A DNA stretch of 17,187 nt from an uncultured Desulfobacterales bacterium (GCA_945787595.1 CALZJV010000288.1:1-17187), one strand, 5' to 3'. Positions 1 to 6,736 are shown, counted from the stretch's first letter. Program-made: numbers and translations. Notes: generated from the sequence alone by a model not told the origin.

Positions 1-81
1 TTTTTTTCATGGGGGTCTTGTAGGCGATCGAACTGGCCTGTCACCCATCCCTGACATAATTTACGACAAGGAGATTTTGAA

Positions 82-309
82 ATGAACATGGTAACCATTG
101 CGATAGGGGGCGCCGCATTAGTGTTTGGCGTATATTCAATTTATTTGAGGCTGACCAATCCTAACAAGTTGGGGAAACTGGCACCTATGAAAGAAAAATT
201 TGGTGAAAAACCAGGAAACCTTATTCATCTCGTCGCTTATTCCATTGTGCCGCTAATTTTCGGCATCATTATAATTTATACTGGAATTAGCGGGGTTTCC
301 ATTTTTTGA
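82..309 (+). CDS. Small two-helix membrane protein, unknown function
   Basis: This 75-residue protein has two hydrophobic segments, at about residues 3-22 and 48-72. They are separated by a basic, Gly/Lys-rich loop (residues 26-45, with lysines at KLGKLAPMKEKFGEK). This suggests an inner-membrane hairpin protein with a charged loop between the helices. The ATG is supported by a good ribosome binding site, AAGGAG at 68-73, eight bases upstream. I do not recognise a named family; short proteins of this shape are common hypothetical proteins in delta-proteobacteria. The next gene on this strand is far away, so it looks monocistronic within what is visible. Coding status is fairly secure from the Shine-Dalgarno site and membrane pattern. 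Function is unknown. Confidence 0.7.
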   Translation: MNMVTIAIGGAALVFGVYSIYLRLTNPNKLGKLAPMKEKFGEKPGNLIHLVAYSIVPLIFGIIIIYTGISGVSIF

Positions 310-419
310 TGTATCAGGAATAGCGGGATGTCGGTTACCGATTTATAGTTGAAAACTTCGGTTTCGCCAATAGATAATTTTGAAGGATATTTTGGCGTTA
401 AAAATGGCATATGGGTACG

Positions 420-644
420 GTCGTGAAAATATGCATTCCTTTTTTATGAAGGAAAACCTTTTAGGATGCAACGTCTTGTTCGTTCGCCTATTTTGGATCA
501 CGCTTCTGGCATAAACCTTATTTGGTCGGTCGCTGCAGTCACTTCCTGAAAAAAGCGAAAACCTAATCCGGGTAACTGGTGATCGTAGTACCTTACGGCT
601 TCATCCAATTCATTATTTGCTGGAGATATTAAAAGAACTTTCAA
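420..644 (-). pseudogene. Broken RelE/ParE-type toxin gene
   Basis: Directly after the antitoxin gene, a frame opening with TTG at 644-642 overlaps the antitoxin stop codon (shared TTGA). It reads LKVLLISPANNELDEAVRYY and continues through PGLGFRFFQEV and IRFMPEA. This is the usual start of a RelE/ParE-superfamily toxin. The frame then hits TGA at 500-498, where family members usually have Trp. It continues in frame as SKIGERTRRCILKGFP before a second stop (TAA, 446-444), after which the family pattern is lost. The order antitoxin-toxin with translational overlap is standard for these type II modules. Family assignment is from pattern memory; the stops are read directly. A functional toxin seems impossible without recoding. 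Confidence 0.6.
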
Positions 645-865
645 CCCTCATACCCCTTTTTAATTTCATCCCAATCATACGTCTCAAGCTCTCCTCGTTT
701 AAATGCCTCGTATCGAGCTTCGGATTCGGCAACCCAACTTTTTTCGATATCCGAATCAGACTTGTCGAGGCTGTATAAAATAGCCTCAACTAACCGAATT
801 CGTTCAATCGGTTGAAGTCCTATCGCCTTTTTTGCTAATTGATCTAATGTTTCCATAATATTCAT
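641..865 (-). CDS. Antitoxin, addiction-module component family
   Basis: This 74-residue acidic, mostly helical protein (LDQLAKKAIGLQPIERIRLVEAILYSLDK, ending in DWDEIKKGYEG) resembles the short addiction-module proteins that pair with RelE/ParE toxins. Typical features are the L-x-P-x-E-R-x-x-L-x-E-x-[IL]-x-x-S-L core and a C-terminal tail of acidic and aromatic residues that wraps the toxin. Family members are usually 65-80 residues, so the length fits. The start is uncertain: ATG 865, or the in-frame ATG at 856 (residue 4), since no strong ribosome binding site precedes either. The partner toxin frame downstream overlaps its stop but is disrupted, so this may be an orphan antitoxin. Confidence 0.7.
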   Translation of the reverse strand: MNIMETLDQLAKKAIGLQPIERIRLVEAILYSLDKSDSDIEKSWVAESEARYEAFKRGELETYDWDEIKKGYEG

Positions 866-900
866 CCATGTTTGAAAGTATTACCTTTCTGCTGCCTAAA

Positions 901-924
901 ATTATATAGATTGGTAATTGTCAA
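901..924 (-). promoter_or_regulatory. Possible promoter elements of the antitoxin gene
   Basis: On the minus strand, a perfect TTGACA (924-919) and a perfect TATAAT (906-901) lie upstream of the antitoxin start. They are only 12 bases apart, which is too short for a normal sigma-70 promoter as a pair. One of the two may work with a weaker partner. Listed as a weak call. Confidence 0.25.
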
Positions 925-949
925 ATATTAGGGGAATTGGTGTGACAAC

Positions 950-978
950 TTGATTTTTTTTCAATCGATACATATTGT
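950..978 (+). promoter_or_regulatory. Candidate promoter for the 62-residue ORF
   Basis: TTGATT (950-955) and TATTGT (973-978) are spaced by 17 bases, about 70 bases before the ATG at 1048. The matches are moderate, and AT-rich sequence makes chance hits likely. Confidence 0.25.
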
Positions 979-1047
979 TATCTTAGTATTGCTGAAATGC
1001 AGCGATATAAACTTCAAAAACAAGAACCTAATCAGGAGAACCATATC

Positions 1048-1236
1048 ATGGAAAATATACCCACAAGAGACACGACCGGAAAATGTGAAGGCGAATGCCG
1101 TGACCGCGTTAAAGAGGGTGAGGATGAACGCCAGGAGGACATTAATGCAGAACCTTACAGCAGTCCGAGTCCGGACAGTCCATCTTGGACCAAAAGCAGA
1201 AAGGAGCAACCTGGGGTTTGGGGAGGACGCGTCTAG
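1048..1236 (+). CDS. Candidate small charged hypothetical protein (62 aa)
   Basis: This short frame starts MENIPTRDTTGKCEGECRDR and continues with a strongly charged middle (RVKEGEDERQED) and a Ser/Pro/Trp-containing tail ending in GVWGGRV. It has no hydrophobic segment and looks soluble and probably disordered. In favour: AGGAGA at 1034-1039, eight bases before the ATG; a possible promoter at 950-978; and a very strong terminator 73 bases after the stop, with no other gene to explain the transcript. Against: no family is recognised, and codon use was not measured. A longer frame starts at 997 but has no ribosome binding site. The two cysteines (C13 and C17 in a C-x-x-x-C arrangement) are the only motif-like feature. 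It could instead be a small RNA with an incidental frame. Confidence 0.42.
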   Translation: MENIPTRDTTGKCEGECRDRVKEGEDERQEDINAEPYSSPSPDSPSWTKSRKEQPGVWGGRV

Positions 1237-1308
1237 CGTGATCACCCGTAGATCTTTCGATACACACCATCTTTAGCCAGATCGAAGGTCATTTAATTTT
1301 AAATAAAT

Positions 1309-1335
1309 AAGGAGGGAATTTCCCTCCTTTTTTTT
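1309..1335 (+). terminator. Strong rho-independent terminator
   Basis: A perfect nine-base stem, AAGGAGGGA (1309-1317) pairing with TCCCTCCTT (1321-1329), has a three-base loop and is followed by a run of T up to 1335. It would end a transcript carrying the 62-residue frame. The stem also contains AGGAGGG, which resembles a ribosome binding site, but no start codon follows it. Confidence 0.85.
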
Positions 1336-1461
1336 AACCCTAAACAGGGAAAGGTGACTGATGGTGGAAAACAGAGAACGTGTCAGTGTTTTTGAGTATT
1401 AGGCTGCCGCGAGTGAGAAATGGCCCGAAACATAAAGTAAAACAGCTGATGGAAGTAACAA

Positions 1462-1896
1462 TTGATTACCGCTAAAACCTGGAAAAATGGATTTGCAAAC
1501 GGTCTGACTACCTCTTTTCTGCTTCTGAAGGTTATAATCCCCGTTTTCGCCTTGATAAAAATCTTGGAGCATACGCCCGTTATCGGCTGGATTGCGCAAT
1601 TTTGCGATCCGCTGATGCGTTTTGTCGGACTGCCCGGGGAGGCGGCACTGGCCGTTGTGACGGGCATGTTTCTCAATTTTTACGCCGCCATCGGAATTAT
1701 CATCGCCCTTGGTTTAACTGCCTGGCAGATCACGATCATTGCCGTCATTCTTTCCTGTTGCCACGAGCTTGTGATTGAAACGGCCATCATTAAAAAAACC
1801 GGTATCCGCGCCTGGCCCATTTTGGGCATTCGCCTGGCCACAGCTATTGGGGCCGGCGTTATATTGAACTTATTCGGAAAAATGACTTTGCAATGA
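1462..1896 (+). CDS. Gate-domain (nucleoside-recognition) membrane protein, subunit 1
   Basis: This 144-residue, very hydrophobic protein has about four membrane segments (roughly 18-37, 62-84, 87-105, 118-138). It resembles the Gate/nucleoside-recognition family that includes the spore maturation proteins SpmA/SpmB and the gate segments of transporters such as FeoB. A polar membrane motif, SCCHELVIETAII (98-110), is the likely functional centre; its CH-E-x-V-x-E-T pattern recurs in the next gene. The start is TTG at 1462, because an in-frame stop lies at 1456-1458; GGAAG at 1451-1455 is the likely ribosome binding site. It is followed after only 10 bases by a second Gate protein, so the two probably form one two-subunit membrane complex. 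The substrate is unknown, and no transport role can be assigned from sequence alone. Confidence 0.75.
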   Translation: MITAKTWKNGFANGLTTSFLLLKVIIPVFALIKILEHTPVIGWIAQFCDPLMRFVGLPGEAALAVVTGMFLNFYAAIGIIIALGLTAWQITIIAVILSCCHELVIETAIIKKTGIRAWPILGIRLATAIGAGVILNLFGKMTLQ

Positions 1897-1906
1897 GGTT
1901 ATCGGA

Positions 1907-2368
1907 TTGGATTGGCAGGTTATTTTACAGGAAATCATCACAGGTGGCGCACATATAGCCGTTTTGGTTCCGGCAATCATCATACCTTTGATGGTCGTCT
2001 TTGCGCTGTTAACAGACTCCCGCCTGCTGGACCGGGGAGTTGGTTTTATCCAGCCGGTCATGCAGCGACTCAATCTTTCGAACAGAGTGGCATTTCCGCT
2101 GCTGGCGGGCCTTTTTTTGGGAATTGTCTTCGGTTCGGGGGTTATCATATCTTTTGCCAACGATGGCACCCTGACCAAAAGAGATTTGATTCTGGTGCTC
2201 GTTTTTCTGGGTATCTGCCACAGTATCATTGAAGATACCCTGATATTTGCCGCCCTGGGGGCCAACTGGTGGGTTTTGATCAGCTGCCGCTTTGTTCTGG
2301 CTGCTTTAGCGGCATTTGCCGTTTCATTTGTGCTGCCCTTCAGGCCGGATGCGGGTAAAATTAACTGA
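1907..2368 (+). CDS. Gate-domain (nucleoside-recognition) membrane protein, subunit 2
   Basis: This 153-residue membrane protein has hydrophobic segments at about 16-36, 62-82, 93-116 and 119-146. It belongs to the same Gate family as its upstream neighbour and has a matching motif, GICHSIIEDTLIF (102-114; C104, H105, E109, D110), plus a conserved-looking GLFLGIVFGSGVI stretch. The start is TTG at 1907, with GAGG at 1895-1898 eight bases before it. That Shine-Dalgarno overlaps the stop codon of the first gene (1894-1896), implying translational coupling. The pair therefore looks like a split two-subunit Gate system. Members of this kind are usually annotated only as nucleoside recognition domain proteins; the real ligand is not known. 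Confidence 0.75.
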   Translation: MDWQVILQEIITGGAHIAVLVPAIIIPLMVVFALLTDSRLLDRGVGFIQPVMQRLNLSNRVAFPLLAGLFLGIVFGSGVIISFANDGTLTKRDLILVLVFLGICHSIIEDTLIFAALGANWWVLISCRFVLAALAAFAVSFVLPFRPDAGKIN

Positions 2369-2417
2369 CAGCCGACTGAGTTAGGTGCTCGACTGTGTGG
2401 TTATGCACCGACAATAT

Positions 2418-2570
2418 AAATCCCTTTAAAATCTGTGGGCATCATATCCACTTTTACAGCAGCATGATCATATTCTGTGTGATCTTTCCCTTTGCCAGAA
2501 GCATTTTAAGCACCTTGTGCCGGAATTTTTGCTCCAGAGTTTTAGTGTCAGCGGTCGGAGAGGCGGAAAA
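2418..2570 (-). pseudogene. Relic of an IS91-like (Y2-type) transposase
   Basis: On the minus strand, the frame starting at 2552 reads ADTKTLEQKFRHKVLKMLL, then AKGKITQNMIMLL, before a stop at 2456-2454 and a decayed tail (KW followed by further stops). The pattern L-x-x-x-FRHKV-x-x-MLL-x-KGKI followed by LL-x-KW matches, from memory, the central part of IS91-like transposases with a zinc-binding N-terminus, where the text normally runs on to WRHSGF. No start, zinc fingers, catalytic tyrosines or terminal sequences are visible nearby, so only a fragment of roughly 45 codons remains. The stops are seen directly; the family call is recall-based. It probably marks an old insertion between the Gate pair and the STAS-like gene. 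Confidence 0.45.
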
Positions 2571-2621
2571 AAAATTGGTTTAAAGGGATTTATGAATATG
2601 CATTTATTTAATGTTGGCCAA

Positions 2622-2987
2622 TTATTCCTTTACCCAATCCTCGGCATCCGCAATGTTAGAGAACACCTTAAAGGTTTGCGGAATGCCTTCGGCAATTTGA
2701 GCAAATGATTCTGCCATAAATAACTGCAGCTCCGATGCGACAACGATCGCAGTTTTGTTTACTTTTGCATCACCGGGATAGTTGTCCTTAATGACGGCTT
2801 TAAGTTTAAGCAAATCATCATCGGAAAACTCTTCGGGGCCTTCACGGAACACCCATATTCTATTTTTCGCAGGAATCCTGTCCGAATAGAACAACCTTGC
2901 TACACCTCGCTGTATCTCCCGGTAATCGGTCCCTTTTTCGGGTTCCACTAAAATATATTTCTCTTTTATGGTTATTTTGGGTGACAT
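2622..2987 (-). CDS. SpoIIAA/STAS-like small cytosolic protein
   Basis: This 121-residue soluble protein alternates predicted strands and helices: ITIKEKYILVEPEKG, then a helix at DYREIQRGVARLF, the strand NRIWVFREG, KTAIVVASELQLFMAESFAQIA, and TFKVFSNIADAEDWVKE at the end. The closing F-x-[VI]-F-x-x-x-x-x-A-x-x-W pattern, together with the AIVV strand, is typical of the SpoIIAA-like/STAS superfamily found as single-domain hypotheticals in delta-proteobacteria. No phosphorylatable serine motif of classical anti-anti-sigma factors is obvious, so a partner-switch role is not supported. The ATG at 2987 has no clear ribosome binding site. It reads in the same direction as the helicase gene but is separated from it by 207 bases. 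Confidence 0.6.
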   Translation of the reverse strand: MSPKITIKEKYILVEPEKGTDYREIQRGVARLFYSDRIPAKNRIWVFREGPEEFSDDDLLKLKAVIKDNYPGDAKVNKTAIVVASELQLFMAESFAQIAEGIPQTFKVFSNIADAEDWVKE

Positions 2988-3194
2988 CTTGCGAAGTCTA
3001 TAATTCTGGATTATTCTCTTTATGGCCTGAAAAGTGGGATCTGCCAGCAGTCCAAAGTGTTGATATCACCTTCAGTCGGATGAAGTCAAGATGTTGCTCT
3101 TTTATTCAATGCTTTGGTGCGTGATAGTGGTTTGGTATCGCACTCCGGAAAATAATTCATGGGTGAATGATTGGTTAATTCTCACCCGGTGAAA

Positions 3195-4667
3195 TCACAC
3201 ATCAGGTACAGATGATTCTTTTTTACCCCGTGTGCTGGTTTTTTTCCCGGGGGATGGTTCAGATTTTTCTGGCGTCTCGTTTTTAGCGGTAGACTCGGGT
3301 TCCGGGGCAAAGCCAAAAAAAGCACCCGGAAAGTGAGATGGCCTTGGCTTCTGCTTTGGTCTGCGAGGATCCCGTTGCTTGTTTTGAACACTGCGTGTTC
3401 GCCGCCTGGTGGTACTTTTCAACCGGGTTTTTCTTCTCGGAGCCGGCGGGCCGGATTGATCTTCGACATACCAGTCATCCTCGGGCCAGACCACCGGAAT
3501 TTTATTGCCGAGCCACTCTTCTATGGATTCGAGATGAAAAACGTAGCGCTCACAGGCCAGTGACAGCGCCCGGCCGGTTTTTCCCGCCCGGGCGGTTCGC
3601 CCGATGCGGTGGATATAGTTCTCCGACTCCTGGGGCAGGTCATAGTTGATGACATGGCTGATATCTTCAACATGGATGCCCCTTGAGGCCACATCGGTGG
3701 CCACCAGAATTTTGAGTTGTCCTTTCTTAAATTGCTCCATCAGCTGGAATCGTTTGCGCTGCGGAAGATCACCGCTGATTCCTTCCGCCGGCCAACCGTT
3801 GCCTTTCAACCGATGAGTGAGCCTATCCACCCCGACCTTAGTGTTGACAAAAATGAGCGCTCGACTCCAATCTTCCCGCTTTAACAAACCCAAAAGGAGG
3901 GAAATCTTTTTGTCACTGCCCACATGATACAATTCCTGCTCAATACCTTCCACGGTTACTGTTTCGGGGGTGACCGCAATAAATTCGGGCAGGTTCATGT
4001 ATTCGTAAGTCAGATCCATGACCCGATAGGAGAGGGTGGCTGAAAACAGCATGGATAGTCTTTTTTCATAGGGAGGGAGCTTCCGCAGGAGATAGCGCAT
4101 GTCTTTGGCAAATCCAAGGTCCAGCAGACGATCGGCTTCATCAATAACCAGCGCTTTGATGCCCTCGGTTTTGAAAATGCCCTGTTTGTAATAATCAATG
4201 ATGCGGCCGGGAGTGCAGATGACGATGTCAGCCCCACGACGAAGAATTTCGGCCTGCTTTTGATAGTCGACGCCGCCCACGACCTGAACCAGGGACAGCC
4301 CGGTATGGCGAGCCAGAATCTTGGCCTCTTCATAGATCTGACGGGACAATTCCCGGGTGGGAGTGATGATGATAGCAGAAGGCAAACCGCTGTTTTTTTC
4401 AGGCACCGACAACAATCGGGTTAAGACGGTAACCAGAAATGCAGCTGTTTTACCGGTACCGGTTTGGGCCTGACCGGCGACATCGCGTCCGGTTAATAAC
4501 ACCGGCAGGGTTTGAGCCTGAATGGGTGTGCAGTAAGTAAATCCAATTTCGTTCAGGCCGGAAATAACCGAGGCCGGCAGGTTGAACTCTTCAAACTTTG
4601 TACGAGTCAAAAACTCAGGTTTTAGTGCCCGTTGGACTTGCAGCGACGATTGGGGTTCTTCCGACAT
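3195..4667 (-). CDS. DEAD-box ATP-dependent RNA helicase (RhlB/RhlE-like)
   Basis: This 490-residue helicase unwinds RNA using ATP. All family motifs are present in order: the upstream Phe and Q motif (F-x-x-FNL with TPIQ at 47-50), motif I AQTGTGKT (67-74), Ia PTRELS (103-108), GG (131-132), Ib TPGR (152-155), II DEAD (176-179), III SAT (209-211), IV LIFVNTK, V ATDVASRGI (323-331) and VI HRIGRTAR (353-360). After about residue 400, a long basic, low-complexity tail (PRRKTRLKSTTRRRTR and repeated Lys/Pro/Ser patches) probably binds RNA. The core resembles RhlB/RhlE, but such tails vary and the exact subgroup is not certain. AAGG lies just upstream of the ATG. The gene stands alone, with a good promoter about 155 bases upstream, giving a long leader as in many helicases with autoregulation. 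Confidence 0.93.
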   Translation of the reverse strand: MSEEPQSSLQVQRALKPEFLTRTKFEEFNLPASVISGLNEIGFTYCTPIQAQTLPVLLTGRDVAGQAQTGTGKTAAFLVTVLTRLLSVPEKNSGLPSAIIITPTRELSRQIYEEAKILARHTGLSLVQVVGGVDYQKQAEILRRGADIVICTPGRIIDYYKQGIFKTEGIKALVIDEADRLLDLGFAKDMRYLLRKLPPYEKRLSMLFSATLSYRVMDLTYEYMNLPEFIAVTPETVTVEGIEQELYHVGSDKKISLLLGLLKREDWSRALIFVNTKVGVDRLTHRLKGNGWPAEGISGDLPQRKRFQLMEQFKKGQLKILVATDVASRGIHVEDISHVINYDLPQESENYIHRIGRTARAGKTGRALSLACERYVFHLESIEEWLGNKIPVVWPEDDWYVEDQSGPPAPRRKTRLKSTTRRRTRSVQNKQRDPRRPKQKPRPSHFPGAFFGFAPEPESTAKNETPEKSEPSPGKKTSTRGKKESSVPDV

Positions 4668-4822
4668 GGTTGACCTTTTTTAGCTTCGTATAGAAATGAT
4701 ATCTAAATTTAAGTCCAGATGAGTCTAACTGATAGTAACTTTTTACCACCTCAGGCTTTGTGCCAATTAGAATAAAGGATAGCGAATTAATTGCAATTTC
4801 ATGTGATCCTATTTTTGAGTAG

Positions 4823-4850
4823 ATTATACTCCTATTTCTAATTATTGCAA
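4823..4850 (-). promoter_or_regulatory. Sigma-70-type promoter for the helicase gene
   Basis: On the minus strand, TTGCAA (4850-4845) and a perfect TATAAT (4828-4823) are spaced by 16 bases. Transcription would start near 4815, leaving a leader of about 150 bases before the ATG at 4667. A weaker second pair (TTGCAA 4796-4791, TATTCT 4774-4769, spacer 16) lies downstream. The -10 sits inside a small inverted repeat, GAGTA/TACTC (4817-4831). Confidence 0.5.
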
Positions 4851-4953
4851 TATGTAACCTATTTCAAGTAACCAATGACCGCAATTACTAACGTACGGTA
4901 ACATATCCGGGCATCAGCATCCGGAGACCTATAAACAGCGGAAGTTACAGTTC

Positions 4954-4982
4954 TTGACAACGCCGGTTCACTGGCCCATATT
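4954..4982 (+). promoter_or_regulatory. Candidate promoter for moeA
   Basis: A perfect TTGACA (4954-4959) is followed after 17 bases by CATATT (4977-4982, four of six consensus positions). It lies about 210 bases before the moeA start, so the hairpin-rich element at 5021-5109 would be in the 5' untranslated leader. Confidence 0.4.
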
Positions 4983-5020
4983 GGAAACGCTATCTTTTCA
5001 AGGTAGGTTGAGCGGTTTGA

Positions 5021-5109
5021 GGCTACGCCCTTCGGGCTTCCGACTTCGCTCTTCGAGCTACGACGGGACAAGTCGGCCCCACACGTAGGGTTCAACGTTC
5101 GGGGTTGAA
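5021..5109 (+). repeat. Hairpin-rich element in the helicase-moeA spacer
   Basis: The 525-base spacer 4668-5192 has no convincing gene; it holds the promoters above and this element. Several stem-loops are stacked: GCCC-TTC-GGGC (5027-5037); CGACTT (5041-5046) pairing with AAGTCG (5070-5075) around an inner GCTC-TTC-GAGC (5048-5058); and TTCAAC (5091-5096) pairing with GTTGAA (5104-5109). The style (short GC stems with TTC loops, then GTTCAACGTTCGGGGTTGA) resembles dispersed palindromic intergenic repeats of Desulfobacterales-type genomes. That resemblance is from memory. No second copy was found in this window. It could also act as leader RNA of moeA; no Moco-riboswitch signature was recognised. 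Confidence 0.45.
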
Positions 5110-5192
5110 AAAACCAAGACAGCTCGTATCAAAGGGATCGTGTCTTCAGTTTAGGTTTATATTTCAGATAACCCGGGATACATCGGAAAATT

Positions 5193-6332
5193 ATGATGAA
5201 AGAATTTTTCAAGGTCAAAACTATCGACCAGGCACTTGAATATGCCGTACAGTTTCCACGCATGGCGTCAGAGAAAGCTTCATTAACGGATTCGGTGGGA
5301 AGAATTCTGGCAGAAGATATCAAATCCGATATTAATTTGCCGGATTTTTCGCGTTCGATAATGGATGGTTATGCGGTCAGGGGATCATCCACCTTTGGTG
5401 CTGCAGAGGGAAATCCGGCATTTCTGAACATAACGGGTACCGTTTCTATGGGGAATAAGCCGGATCTTTGCGTAGGCCCCGGAGAGGCCGTGCGGATTTC
5501 AACCGGCGGAATGCTGCCGCCAGATGCCGACAGCGTTGTCATGGTCGAGCACGAAGTCATTCTGAGGTGTGGTGGAAAAATCAGACCTCAGGAAGCCGGA
5601 ATGCTGGCGGCCTTGGGAAAACAGACCGTCCCGGTTTACAAAAAGCCGCTAATCGGCATCATCTCCACCGGAGATGAGGTTGTTGCCGTTGACGAATCCC
5701 CCGGTCCGGGTCAGATTCGCGATGTCAACACCTATACGCTTTCAGGTCTGATTCAGGAGATCGGCGCAACGCCAATCCCTTTTGGAATCGTGCGTGATGA
5801 TTATGAGGCACTACTGGCAAAAAGCTCTCAGGCTTTGGCCCAATGTGACATTGTTCTAGTGTCCGGAGGCAGCTCTGTAGGTGCACGTGATTTTACCATT
5901 GATGTTATCACAGCCCTGGAGGATTCCGAAATCTTGTTTCACGGTATTTCGATAAGTCCGGGGAAACCTACCATTCTGGCGAGGGTGCAGAAAAAGGCCT
6001 TTTGGGGATTGCCCGGGCACGTGGTTTCCGCTATGGTTGTGTTCTCCAGGATCGTGAAACCTTTTACAGAGCATGTCAGTGGTTGTGCCGATGCTTATCG
6101 AAAGAAAATACGGCTGACGGCAAAGTTGAGCAGAAACCTGGCCTCGGCTCAGGGTCGTGTCGAATTTATCCGAATCCGGCTAAAGCAAAAAGAGGGTGTC
6201 CTTTGGGCCGAACCAATATTGGGCAAATCAGGTTTAATCAGCACGATGGTAAAAGCGGATGGACTGATCGAAATCGGTATGAACACCGAAGGGATAGATG
6301 AAGGGGCCCAAGTGGAAGTTATTTTGGTGTAA
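5193..6332 (+). CDS. moeA: Molybdopterin molybdotransferase MoeA-like, internally shortened
   Basis: MoeA proteins insert molybdate (or tungstate) into adenylylated molybdopterin in the cytoplasm. This 379-residue member keeps the MDG motif (57-59), TGG-x-x-PP (104-110), STGDEV (158-163), GGSSVGARD (225-233) and PGKP (256-259). The substrate motif GLPGHVVSA (272-280) has Val where the family usually has Pro. Between VEHEVI (ending at 123) and RPQEAGMLAALG (from 131), the usual segment of about 30 residues containing the G-x-N-x-R-x-x-GED motif is missing without frame loss, which explains the short length (about 400-410 is usual). That loop contributes active-site residues in E. coli MoeA, so activity may be altered. 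The start is ATG 5193, tandem with ATG 5196, with GGA at 5185. A second MoeA follows 404 bases downstream. Confidence 0.85.
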   Translation: MMKEFFKVKTIDQALEYAVQFPRMASEKASLTDSVGRILAEDIKSDINLPDFSRSIMDGYAVRGSSTFGAAEGNPAFLNITGTVSMGNKPDLCVGPGEAVRISTGGMLPPDADSVVMVEHEVILRCGGKIRPQEAGMLAALGKQTVPVYKKPLIGIISTGDEVVAVDESPGPGQIRDVNTYTLSGLIQEIGATPIPFGIVRDDYEALLAKSSQALAQCDIVLVSGGSSVGARDFTIDVITALEDSEILFHGISISPGKPTILARVQKKAFWGLPGHVVSAMVVFSRIVKPFTEHVSGCADAYRKKIRLTAKLSRNLASAQGRVEFIRIRLKQKEGVLWAEPILGKSGLISTMVKADGLIEIGMNTEGIDEGAQVEVILV

Positions 6333-6394
6333 AAGAAAGTAATGCGGGTAAAAGCCTAAACCCGGATAAAACGAAAATAACAAACTACAAGCAC

Positions 6395-6489
6395 CAAATC
6401 ACAAATAAATTCTAAATGGCAATATCCAAATATCAAAAAAGACAAAACGCCAATTGTTTGGAATTTTGAATTTTGGTCATTGTGATTTG
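6395..6489 (+). repeat. AT-rich imperfect palindromic element (MITE-like)
   Basis: The 404-base spacer 6333-6736 has no gene. Its first half is an AT-rich element with a ten-base perfect inverted repeat, CAAATCACAA (6395-6404) and TTGTGATTTG (6480-6489). A second, imperfect arm lies inside: CCAAATATCAAAA near 6426-6438 against TTTTGAATTTTGG near 6464-6476. Many CAAAT-like words fill the left side and their complements the right. No transposase-like frame or target-site duplication is evident. This style of CAAATx/xATTTG spacer repeat is common in related environmental genomes (recall). Confidence 0.45.
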
Positions 6490-6663
6490 AAATTTAATTG
6501 CTGAAACCCCTGGCCCAGACCTAACTTTTTATGAATCTGGAAGATAAGACATTATTGGGATCTCTTGCAGTGAACAGTAAGAATCCGTCATATCGCACTC
6601 TCCAAGGCGTAGGCCACGAGCCGGAGGCCAGGGCGGGCTGAACACCGAAACCTTAGGTCCCTC

Positions 6664-6675
6664 ACAACATGTTGT
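6664..6675. repeat. Palindrome ACAACATGTTGT, copy 1
   Basis: A perfect 12-base palindrome in the spacer before the second MoeA gene. The same 12 bases form the centre of the longer palindrome at 15238-15263. Here the flanks do not pair (CCCTC on the left, CCGAC on the right). The rest of the second half of this spacer (6540-6736) shows a GC-rich patch with GGCC/GGCC repeats near 6608-6628 and nothing coding. Confidence 0.5.
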
Positions 6676-6736
6676 CCGACAAAACTCGAAAAGGGCCTAA
6701 TAGAACGCCGCAGCATACCGGGTTAGGGAGCTAAAT

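Noticed and set aside
498..500. TGA recoded as selenocysteine or tryptophan in the toxin frame
   Set aside because: A Trp position gives no reason for selenocysteine, no SECIS-like hairpin was noticed, and a second in-frame stop follows.
950..1276. Alternative frames (plus 950-1276 and minus 961-1245) over the 62-residue ORF
   Set aside because: Neither has a ribosome binding site or a protein-like composition; the frame with AGGAGA before ATG 1048 is preferred.
4859..5095. Minus-strand 78-residue frame in the helicase-moeA spacer
   Set aside because: Runs through the stem-loop repeat and candidate promoter; no start signal and no family resemblance.
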